Assembly: GCA_018815765.1 (NCBI GenBank)
Contig: JAHIWM010000021.1
Span: forward strand, 1 to 33,158
DNA: 33,158 nt
Direction of reading: 5' to 3'
Origin: Gammaproteobacteria bacterium
GTDB lineage: Bacteria; Pseudomonadota; Gammaproteobacteria; Enterobacterales; Alteromonadaceae
A program made the translations under genes and the position numbers. Below the pieces are notes generated by a model that saw only the letters and a list, made by a program, of their open reading frames with translations, did not search any database and was not told the DNA's origin. Below, in pieces: positions 13,831 to 21,103 of this stretch; the first letter of the stretch is position 1; each line of letters starts with the position of its first letter.

Positions 13831-14757
13831 TTATGCGTGATAACCGTTTGAAACACCTTTGACTGTCACTGCGACTGCATCGTGTGCGTGCAGGGACTCG
13901 TAGTGGTTCACTCGTAACCAGAAATCGTCAAATTCCGTCAATTGGTTTAGCGCGTGTTTTAAACGACGTGCCGCATCTTCACAGAACATCAGGTTCTGAC
14001 CGTTTAAGCGGGCAAACTCTTGTTCATCTGCGCGTTTAACTGCGGCCTGTACCGGAGTTTGCAGAGCATCTTCAATAGCGTCAATTAACGCAATCACAGG
14101 GAAGTCAGTGACTTTATGGTTCAGCTGTACTTTGATTTCAGCAACAGAACGTTGGCTGTGCGGCGTAGCCACTATACCTTGAGTGGTGCCTAACCAGTCT
14201 TTGACTTGTTCAGCATTGACCTGAGCGTGACCAGCAAATTTAGCGACAAAAGCTTCCTGAATAAGCTGACGGGCCAAAGCAGCTGAACAAGGACAAGTTG
14301 AAGAGTAAGGTACGTCAACCTTCATCTCTACACCTAACTTGCCGTCTTTCAGCTGGCCAGTGATAGTCACAGGGTAAGCTTTCCAGCCTTGTTTTTCAGT
14401 GATCAGTGCTTTGCGGCGTAAATGCAGTTCGAAATCAAACTTCACAAAAGCATGAGTACTTAAGTCTTCATGGCTGCTGATAAATTCGTGCAGCAGTTCG
14501 CTTAAGGTGGCAAAACTTAAACTGGATTCAATCGACAGCTGATCCAATAACAGATAAAGCCGCGACATATGAATGCCTTTGGCTTTAGGATCTTTTAAGT
14601 TTACAAAAGCTTCAACTTTGGCGCTGACCTGGCGTGGCGCTTCGCCTGCAACACTAAACATCAGTGGCAGTTCAATATTGCTCATGCCAACCCATTCCAA
14701 CACACCTTCGGTGGTGGCGGATGAATGGTTAGCTACATCTGGCATAGTGGTCGGCAT
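13831..14757 (-). CDS. folE2: GTP cyclohydrolase FolE2 (type IB)
   Basis: A 308-residue enzyme that converts GTP to 7,8-dihydroneopterin triphosphate, the first step of tetrahydrofolate (and queuosine precursor) synthesis. Diagnostic stretches are Met-Pro-Asp-Val-Ala near the N-terminus, '[20 protein letters not shown]' with the conserved metal-ligand cysteine, 'TPHSQRS', and '[23 protein letters not shown]' near the C-terminus. The frame opens at an ATG at 14784, but I chose the ATG at 14757 because TTGGAG lies 5 bases before it and FolE2 proteins usually begin close to the MPDVA segment. FolE2 is the zinc-independent alternative to FolE and is often induced under zinc limitation. I found no convincing Zur box. 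The gene stands alone between two terminators. Confidence 0.95.
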   Translation of the reverse strand: MPTTMPDVANHSSATTEGVLEWVGMSNIELPLMFSVAGEAPRQVSAKVEAFVNLKDPKAKGIHMSRLYLLLDQLSIESSLSFATLSELLHEFISSHEDLSTHAFVKFDFELHLRRKALITEKQGWKAYPVTITGQLKDGKLGVEMKVDVPYSSTCPCSAALARQLIQEAFVAKFAGHAQVNAEQVKDWLGTTQGIVATPHSQRSVAEIKVQLNHKVTDFPVIALIDAIEDALQTPVQAAVKRADEQEFARLNGQNLMFCEDAARRLKHALNQLTEFDDFWLRVNHYESLHAHDAVAVTVKGVSNGYHA

Positions 14758-14785
14758 GAATACTCCAATGTCCATCAAATGCATA

Positions 14786-14804
14786 GATCATGTGCACCAT
14801 GATC
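14786..14804. promoter_or_regulatory. Palindromic candidate operator upstream of folE2
   Basis: Perfect 7-bp arms GATCATG (14786-14792) and CATGATC (14798-14804) flank a 5-base centre, 29-47 bp before the chosen folE2 start. A second, wider inverted pair TTTATACC (14825-14832) and GGTATAAA (14852-14859) lies just upstream and includes a possible -10 element. The regulator is unknown, and the site does not fit a Zur consensus. Confidence 0.35.
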
Positions 14805-14900
14805 CCGCTGAAAATTTGGCGCACTTTATACCATATTTTGCGGCTTGGGCCGGTATAAAATCTGCGCAATATAAGCTGATTTTTTTCGAACAGCTTAAAC

Positions 14901-14941
14901 GAAAAAAGCGAATACCCGACTAAATCCGTCGGATATTCGCT
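14901..14941 (-). terminator. Intrinsic terminator of the receptor-yfcC-iadA operon
   Basis: A 14-bp stem with one mismatch (14907-14920 with 14928-14941) and a 7-base loop is followed on the minus strand by TTTTTTCG. It lies 45 bp past the iadA-like stop, closing the leftward operon and separating it from folE2. Confidence 0.9.
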
Positions 14942-14985
14942 AGATTGGGATGCATTAACGGAAATTCAACTCTTAACAGCTGCTT

Positions 14986-16167
14986 TTACTTTTCAAAAGT
15001 ACCTTTTACCAGCGCCTTGCCGTCTTTAACCAATTGCCGACCTTTGGCAAAGACATCACGAATTGTTAAATCACTTTTATTCAATAGCACTAAGTCTGCG
15101 TCCAATCCTACGGCAATACGTCCCTTGTGTTTTAGTCCAAGTACTGCGGCTGGTGCAGCAGTAATAGCTGTGATGGCATCAGTTAAAGGCACCTTATATT
15201 CAAGCACTGCCTGGCGAGCCACCTGATATAAACTTTGTACTTTGCCAACCTCAAGTCCAATCAGTTCTCCATTGTCGTTGTACTGAGGCAAACTGGCATT
15301 ACCGTCAGAGCTTAAAGTTAAGTTCATAGCTGGTATTCCGGCTTGCAAAGCACGGGCTAAAGCTTCTGCAGCTGCCACTTCGCCATGCTGCAGATCATAA
15401 GCTGTGGTGCTGGTGGTAAAATCAATGACGCCTCCGGCTTTAGCAAACTCAAGACCGGCCTGAAACACAGCTTCATTACGGTTGATATGAGTAGGGTAGA
15501 ACTGAGACAGTTTAAGCTCTGTACCTTCTACTGCTTGCCACAATGGCTGTAATAACGACGCACCGCTACCTACATGCACACTGACTACACCGGCTTTGCC
15601 TGACAAAATTCCACCTACTTTAGCTGCGGCTGCCACTTTGCGAATTTCAGCTGTGGTAGGTTGAGAAGAGCGGAAATCGCTGATGGCAATTTCGCCGACT
15701 CCAATAAACTTGTCGATTAGGATCAGGTCATCCGTGATATTGCCCATTAAAGTACGGCACGGAATTTCATAAGAGCCAGTATGGCAATAAGTGCTGATAC
15801 CTTCAGTTTCCAGCGCATGAGCTTTGGCTAACAGATTAGTTAAAGTCCGGGTGGTCGCATCTGTGCCCAAAGCACCAATGGCTGTGGTTATTCCACCTAA
15901 CGTAGCGTCTGTTAACTGCATTTCAGGAGTACGGCTGGCAAAACCACCTTCGCCGCCGCCACCTATAAAATGCACTAAAGAATCGACAAAACCCGGTACC
16001 AGATAACAATGGCTGGCATCTATTATTTCGACTGGTAAATTACTGCTGCCTATGTCAAAACCTTGTTGTAAAGCTGCAATCTGGTGGCCTGCAACTAACA
16101 GATCCATGGTGCCCAAATCCTGAAGGCTTATCAGATGGGCATTTTTAAATAGTTTTACTGTACTCAC
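14986..16167 (-). CDS. iadA: Isoaspartyl dipeptidase (IadA)-like amidohydrolase with altered metal ligands
   Basis: A 393-residue amidohydrolase close in length to E. coli IadA (390), which cleaves beta-aspartyl dipeptides. Shared blocks include 'FIGGGGEGGFASRTPE', 'GSYEIPCRT' (Tyr133 position), 'YPTHINRN' and 'LSSDGNAS'. Metal ligands His198, His227 and Asp288 are present, as are the substrate-binding Glu73, Arg166 and Arg230 positions. The HxH motif reads Leu64-Val-His66, so its first His is missing, and the bridging carbamylated Lys162 of E. coli aligns with Glu159. Either this is a subfamily with a changed metal site or activity is reduced. The start is GTG, with AAGGA 7 bases before it that overlaps the yfcC stop. 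It is the last gene of an operon with yfcC and a TonB-dependent receptor. Confidence 0.88.
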   Translation of the reverse strand: MSTVKLFKNAHLISLQDLGTMDLLVAGHQIAALQQGFDIGSSNLPVEIIDASHCYLVPGFVDSLVHFIGGGGEGGFASRTPEMQLTDATLGGITTAIGALGTDATTRTLTNLLAKAHALETEGISTYCHTGSYEIPCRTLMGNITDDLILIDKFIGVGEIAISDFRSSQPTTAEIRKVAAAAKVGGILSGKAGVVSVHVGSGASLLQPLWQAVEGTELKLSQFYPTHINRNEAVFQAGLEFAKAGGVIDFTTSTTAYDLQHGEVAAAEALARALQAGIPAMNLTLSSDGNASLPQYNDNGELIGLEVGKVQSLYQVARQAVLEYKVPLTDAITAITAAPAAVLGLKHKGRIAVGLDADLVLLNKSDLTIRDVFAKGRQLVKDGKALVKGTFEK

Positions 16168-16176
16168 TATTTGTCC

Positions 16177-17658
16177 TTATTTATAACCAATGGCAACTGC
16201 GACCAGCACAGCTGTGCTTGCCAAGGCAAAAAGCCATAGTTGCAAACGCCAGGCAAACTTTGCCCATAACATCCAATCGACCCGCACTACACCTAAACAG
16301 CCAATTAAAGAAGCAGAAGTAGGCACTATGCAGTTGGTTAAACCATCTCCCAATTGAAAGGCTAAAACGGCAATTTGGCGGGATACCCCAACTAAATCGG
16401 CCAAAGGCGCAACCAAAGGCATAGTTAAAGCGGCTTGGCCTGAGCCAGAGGTGACAAAGAAGTTAAACACCGATTGGAAAATCAACATAAACCAGGCGGA
16501 AACATAACTGGATACGCCATCAAAGCTGCTACCAGCGTAATGCAATAAAGTGTTGAGTATGGAAGGTTCTGTTGCGTCGTCTCCTCCTAACAGTAACACT
16601 ATGCCTTTGGCCATACCTACTATCATGGCCGCTGGCATCAACTCAGCTGCACCTTGTTTAAAGGCATCAGCCGATTCATTCACCGTGATACGTTTTCCTA
16701 CGATAGCCAAAATAGCGGTAGCTATACCTAAAGCAAAAAACTGCGTGGCAATTTCCGGAATATAGTAGCCTCGCGCCACTACACCCCAAATCACCCAAAT
16801 AATACCTGCGACAAACAGCAATAAGATGGCGGCGTCTAATTTGCCAAAATGACTGCTTTGTTGTTCTTGTTGCTGTGCGCGAAGTTTTTGGTCTGACTCA
16901 AAACTGACGGAAAGCTGTGGGTTCTTTTTAATTTTGGCAGCGTAACGCATGGTAAAGATGATGCCAAACAAGGTGAACACTACCCAAAGTACGATACGGT
17001 AGTCGGCACCAGACATCAGAGGTAAACCTGCAATGCCCTGAGCTATAGCCACGCTAAAAGGGTTCATCCAGGAGGTGGCAAAACCAATCTGAGTGGCAAT
17101 ATAGGTCACCAGCACAGTGGTGATAGCGTCGTAACCCAAAGCAAGCATCAAAGGCAGCAGCACTATACAAAAGGCAATGGCCTCTTCACCCATGCCAAAA
17201 ACCGCGCCGCCTAAAGAAAACAGCAGAAACATCAGAGGGATAAATATAAAGTCTATGTCTTTGGTTTTGGCGATTAACGCCAGAATACCGTTATTGACAG
17301 CACCTGTTTTCATAATGATGCCAAAGGCACCACCAGTCAGCAGAATAAAGGCAATAACACCAATAGCTGCACCCATTTTATCGCCTGAAACCATGCCTTC
17401 AAAGGCATAGTTTAAAAAGCCAACCTGACCGCCTTCACCAAATAAAGGTACTGCTTTATTTTGTTCAGCCGCCAGCTGAAAACTATTTGGGTCAATACGT
17501 GTTTTAACCGTTTCACCTGCTGCATTTAAGCTTTCCGGTAACATTTGGAAATAACCAGCCGGGATCAGATGAGACGCAATAGCTGCCGCTATCATCACAA
17601 AAAAAAGTATGACAAAAGCGTCCGGCATGCTGACCGGTTTTTTGCTTGTAACTTGCAT
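16177..17658 (-). CDS. yfcC: YfcC family inner-membrane carrier (amino acid / C4-dicarboxylate type)
   Basis: A 493-residue integral membrane protein with about 12 hydrophobic segments. It opens with the family signature 'MPDAFVILFFVMIAAAIASHLIPAGYF' near residue 10 (broken here by no gap). A charged cytoplasmic loop occurs around residues 235-270, and a helical-hairpin-like 'SGSGQAALTMPLVAPLADLVG' occurs near the C-terminus. The family (Pfam DcuC/ArcD-like) includes anion and amino-acid antiporters. The substrate cannot be read directly. The position between a TonB-dependent receptor and an isoaspartyl dipeptidase homologue (9-bp gap to the latter) suggests uptake of a dipeptide or of aspartate-containing compounds. 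An AGGT site precedes the ATG. Confidence 0.88.
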   Translation of the reverse strand: MQVTSKKPVSMPDAFVILFFVMIAAAIASHLIPAGYFQMLPESLNAAGETVKTRIDPNSFQLAAEQNKAVPLFGEGGQVGFLNYAFEGMVSGDKMGAAIGVIAFILLTGGAFGIIMKTGAVNNGILALIAKTKDIDFIFIPLMFLLFSLGGAVFGMGEEAIAFCIVLLPLMLALGYDAITTVLVTYIATQIGFATSWMNPFSVAIAQGIAGLPLMSGADYRIVLWVVFTLFGIIFTMRYAAKIKKNPQLSVSFESDQKLRAQQQEQQSSHFGKLDAAILLLFVAGIIWVIWGVVARGYYIPEIATQFFALGIATAILAIVGKRITVNESADAFKQGAAELMPAAMIVGMAKGIVLLLGGDDATEPSILNTLLHYAGSSFDGVSSYVSAWFMLIFQSVFNFFVTSGSGQAALTMPLVAPLADLVGVSRQIAVLAFQLGDGLTNCIVPTSASLIGCLGVVRVDWMLWAKFAWRLQLWLFALASTAVLVAVAIGYK

Positions 17659-17678
17659 GAGATTTACCTGTTAAATGC

Positions 17679-17698
17679 AGCCGGGCCTGAACCCGGCT
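17679..17698 (-). promoter_or_regulatory. GC-rich intercistronic hairpin between receptor and yfcC genes
   Basis: The 7-bp perfect arms AGCCGGG and CCCGGCT surround a 6-base loop, inside the 63-bp gap between the receptor stop and the yfcC start. No T-run follows on the minus strand, so it is not a classical terminator. It could stabilise the upstream mRNA or lower downstream expression. Confidence 0.5.
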
Positions 17699-17721
17699 TA
17701 TAGTAATGGCTTCGCGTGCGG

Positions 17722-20634
17722 TTAAAACTTGTGGCTAAGCGCAATACGGAAGCTACGGCCTAAAGCATCATGGTTAATCGAGTCAAAGCCGCGGTTTGAA
17801 CCATAAGCTACTGGTGGATCCCGATCAAACAGGTTGTCGATATTAAAGCTGATTGTGGTTTTAGCAAAATCATATCCCACATTAAGACGCCAGGTAGTCC
17901 AGGATGAGACCTGACGTGTACCTTCTGCGTTTAATACGCCCAGATCATCTAACTCATCCAGCTCGCGACCACGAAGACCCTCTACATCATCTTCGTAAGA
18001 GTCGGTGTAATTGGCCGCTACACTGCTGAAAAAGTTGTCTTTAGACCAGCTAAAGCGCACACCAGCCAGAGTTTCAGGGTAACGCCAAGTGCCAATCAGC
18101 TCTTCAATTTCATCTGAACCTGCTTTGTTACGTTCAAAAGATAAATAATGAGTAGCGTCCAGGCTCAGGCCAAAAGTTCCGACTTCAGTATCAAAACTGT
18201 GGTCGTATGCCAGATCGATACCGCTGACTGTTTGCTCACCGGTATTTTCCAGTAACAAAATATGATCCCGGAACAGTGGTAATTCTGCGAAGCGAGGATC
18301 GTCGTAATCGACCCATGCATCCAGTATTTCTGCCATATTGGCGCCATCTTGTTCAATAGTCAGACCTGCGTTGTCTGTTACATCACAAAGGGCTTCATCA
18401 AAAGAAATACCCTGTGCGCCTTCAGGCACTAAACCACAATGACGGAATGAGGCATCACCAATAGCGCGGGCCAGAACACCTGTCATATTGGTGTCGACCA
18501 AATTTTCGTGCTCAAAGCGCCAATAATCCACGGTTAAAGTACTGTCTTCCGACATACTTAAAGCGAAACCTAAACTGATGGAGTCAGATTCTTCAGCCTG
18601 CAATTGTGGGTTACCCAACTCAAGCACGTTATTACTGCGCTCATCACCAAAACCTTCACAGAATAAATCAGCAACAGCCTGGTTGGCGCTACAGTCAAAG
18701 TTTGCTGTGGTAGTTCTGAGTTTCACACCTGCCTGAGTTAAGGAAGGCGCACGGAATGAAGTCGCATAAGAGGCTCTGACAATCAGTTCTTCTATAGGGC
18801 GATAGCTAAAGCCAATTTTTGGGTTAAATGTGCTGCCAAAATCGTCAAAGTGATCATAACGTGCAGCTAATTGCATATCTAAAGTACTGGCCAGTGGTAC
18901 GTTGAATTCAGAGAATGCTGCCCATTGAGTGCGTTCTGCAGCAGACAGACTGGAACCAAAACCAAATACATCAACCAGATAACCATTTTCAGCCCGGGCT
19001 ACCGCATTATCAGAGGGGGTGTCAGTGATTTTTTCTTTACGGATCTCCAGGCCAAAAGCAGAGCTAATGACGCCATCGTTAAATTCCATCAAATCACCGT
19101 TAAAACGCGCATCCCAGCCGACTACAGTGCTTTTACCTTTACGACTTGGCATTTCCTGCGCAAGCGCCAGCAAAGCTTCGTTGTTGCTATCGTTTTGCAG
19201 GAAAGGGTTGTACATAGCGCCTAAAGAACCGCTGCTGCAATTTAAGCTATCGTTATCAGCGTTGTAGCTGGCAATAGTGCCGTTCGAACATAGCTCGCCT
19301 GCTAAAGCGGCGTGGTATTTATATCTGTTGTAAACCCCTTGAGTGGCAATCTGATCAGATTTTGATTCAGAGTACATCACTGCAGATTCCCAGCCCCAGG
19401 CGCCTATAGAACCTGACAAAGCACTGACTAAACGCAAAGCGTCTGTTTCTACTTCAACAGTGCGTGGAGTACCAAAACGGGCATCAAAAGCAAAACCATA
19501 AAGCTCGCGGCCTGCAACAGTATCAAATGGGTCTATATAGAGTTGATCCAGCAGCTCGTTACGAATATCCGGGCCAAAAATATCTAAGGCTGTTTCATCG
19601 ACATAAGGACCTTCACTGTCATCCAGTTGGTTAATAGGAGCCGGGCTGGAGAGGGCGACAGATTTGGTGTTGCTGAAAAAAATATCGGTATTCCAGCTGA
19701 TATCACCAAAATCTTTCTGGAAAACAGCACCAGTGGAGTAACTGGTTAAATCTGAGTTTAATTGATCGTCTTCATTCGGGTAATAAGCACAAATTTCTTC
19801 ACCAAACTCTGTGGTGACAAGCTCGGTAGCGCAGCCTGGCGTGGCCAGTTCATTGCCTGAACGGACAGAGTTGTAATAAATATTGGGTGTGTTTTTTGGC
19901 AGGTAAGAGTACGAACTTTGGAGCAGGGGAGAACGGGTAAACTCTCTGTCCTGAGCGCTAAAGGCATTGCGATCAAGAAAATCAGCAAACAAGGTCAACT
20001 GACCACCAGCCACTTGTTGGCCTACCACTAAGTTAAGATTGCGGCGACCTTCATCACTGGACGCCATACTGTCGCCATAAGAGACATTCAGTTCAGCTCC
20101 GTCGTAGTCTTTTTTCAGTATGTAGTTAATAACACCAGCTACAGCATCTGCCCCGTAAATGGCCGAAGCACCTGTGGCTAAGACTTCAATACGTTCAATA
20201 GCAGCTAAAGGAATACTGTTTACATCAACAAAGTTCTGAGTGCCTGCAGCAAAAGAGCTGGCTGCCACACGGCGGCCGTTAATCAGCGTCAAAGTAGAAG
20301 CCGGGCCTAAACCACGCAATGATGCCGCTGCCTGTCCTGCTGGTGTTGACGTTGAGGTTGCACCACTTTCACTGGTGGAAAAGGTGCCGTCACCGCCTCT
20401 CAATTGGCCTATGTCTTTCAATAAATCAAAAATAGTATTGGCGCCTGATTTTTTAATATCTTCGCTGCTGATCACGACCAGCGGCTGAGCACCTTCTAAA
20501 TCAACGCCCTTGAGGCGGGAGCCTGTGACTTCAATTTTTTCTATTGAATCGTTTTCAGTTGTAGTTTCAGTTTGAGCAGATACGGAAAAGCAGCAAGCCG
20601 CAACGGCCAGCGAAAGCATAGATGGTTTCAACAT
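17722..20634 (-). CDS. TonB-dependent outer-membrane receptor
   Basis: A 970-residue receptor with a Sec signal peptide (about 1-20, ending Val-Ser-Ala-Gln), a TonB-box-like segment 'IEKIEVTGSRL' (about 31-41), a plug domain (about 45-180) containing 'ASLRGLGPASTLTLINGRRV' and 'GASAIYGADAVAGVINYI', and a long C-terminal beta-barrel ending in an aromatic Phe. Large barrels of this kind in Alteromonadales relatives import peptides, glycans or metal chelates using TonB energy. It heads the leftward operon with yfcC and the iadA homologue and is preceded by a structured leader. The substrate is inferred, not shown, to be a peptide containing isoaspartyl bonds. Several cysteines occur in predicted extracellular loops. 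Confidence 0.92.
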   Translation of the reverse strand: MLKPSMLSLAVAACCFSVSAQTETTTENDSIEKIEVTGSRLKGVDLEGAQPLVVISSEDIKKSGANTIFDLLKDIGQLRGGDGTFSTSESGATSTSTPAGQAAASLRGLGPASTLTLINGRRVAASSFAAGTQNFVDVNSIPLAAIERIEVLATGASAIYGADAVAGVINYILKKDYDGAELNVSYGDSMASSDEGRRNLNLVVGQQVAGGQLTLFADFLDRNAFSAQDREFTRSPLLQSSYSYLPKNTPNIYYNSVRSGNELATPGCATELVTTEFGEEICAYYPNEDDQLNSDLTSYSTGAVFQKDFGDISWNTDIFFSNTKSVALSSPAPINQLDDSEGPYVDETALDIFGPDIRNELLDQLYIDPFDTVAGRELYGFAFDARFGTPRTVEVETDALRLVSALSGSIGAWGWESAVMYSESKSDQIATQGVYNRYKYHAALAGELCSNGTIASYNADNDSLNCSSGSLGAMYNPFLQNDSNNEALLALAQEMPSRKGKSTVVGWDARFNGDLMEFNDGVISSAFGLEIRKEKITDTPSDNAVARAENGYLVDVFGFGSSLSAAERTQWAAFSEFNVPLASTLDMQLAARYDHFDDFGSTFNPKIGFSYRPIEELIVRASYATSFRAPSLTQAGVKLRTTTANFDCSANQAVADLFCEGFGDERSNNVLELGNPQLQAEESDSISLGFALSMSEDSTLTVDYWRFEHENLVDTNMTGVLARAIGDASFRHCGLVPEGAQGISFDEALCDVTDNAGLTIEQDGANMAEILDAWVDYDDPRFAELPLFRDHILLLENTGEQTVSGIDLAYDHSFDTEVGTFGLSLDATHYLSFERNKAGSDEIEELIGTWRYPETLAGVRFSWSKDNFFSSVAANYTDSYEDDVEGLRGRELDELDDLGVLNAEGTRQVSSWTTWRLNVGYDFAKTTISFNIDNLFDRDPPVAYGSNRGFDSINHDALGRSFRIALSHKF

Positions 20635-21103
20635 TTTTTATTACCTGTTGCTTCATTACAGCACTGTCTGCTCTGGCAACTGTGTTGCAGAGTGATTTTC
20701 AGCAGGCTGTTAGTTATTGTGATTTAGTTTGAAATAGCAAAACACCCAGCAGTAAGCTGGTGGTTTTGCTACTCGTTAAACCACTCCGACAGGTAGTAGG
20801 ACGAGTAGTAATATGTAGCGAGACAAACCGCTTTTTTTAGCATATTACTTTACTGATGATTAAATTCAGATAGTTTTAAGATTTAACCGCTCTGTCATCT
20901 TCTGTCAATCAATCTTCGTGAGTAAAATTGATGATTGTCTAAAAAATGTTCAAAATGGCTGTTTTTACCGATTTTGCCGCTAAAGGCTACAAAATTTAAC
21001 AGGACAATCAAGGTTTGGATCTGGCAGACTTGCTTCACTGTAAGCAACACTGAAATCTGGGCTTTTGCCCTTGTTGTAACAAATTGATCCCCAAAGGCAG
21101 ATA
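20635..21103. other. Divergent intergenic region between receptor gene and arcB
   Basis: These 469 bases contain no gene that I can support. The half next to the receptor gene holds two stem-loops (20737-20769 and 20770-20807), listed separately. The half next to arcB is AT-rich. It ends with a small GGGC-TTTT-GCCC hairpin (21059-21070) and an AAAGG ribosome-binding site before the arcB ATG. Both promoters must lie here, but neither could be placed confidently. Confidence 0.5.
20737..20807 (-). promoter_or_regulatory. Tandem stem-loops in the receptor gene leader
   Basis: Stem-loop A has 14-base arms (20737-20750 with 20756-20769) with two mismatches and a 5-base loop. Immediately beside it, stem-loop B has arms TACTCGT (20770-20776) and ACGAGTA (20801-20807). 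On the minus strand both would fall 100-175 bases before the receptor start, as 5' leader RNA or as DNA sites. They match no riboswitch class I recognise. Confidence 0.45.

Noticed and set aside
14758-14784. Upstream ATG for folE2
   Set aside because: It lacks a ribosome-binding site, whereas the ATG at 14757 has GGAG at 5 bases and fits family N-termini.
21022-21033. TGGCAGACTTGC as a sigma-54 promoter for arcB
   Set aside because: The GG and GC elements are 9 bases apart instead of the required 12, so the geometry is wrong.
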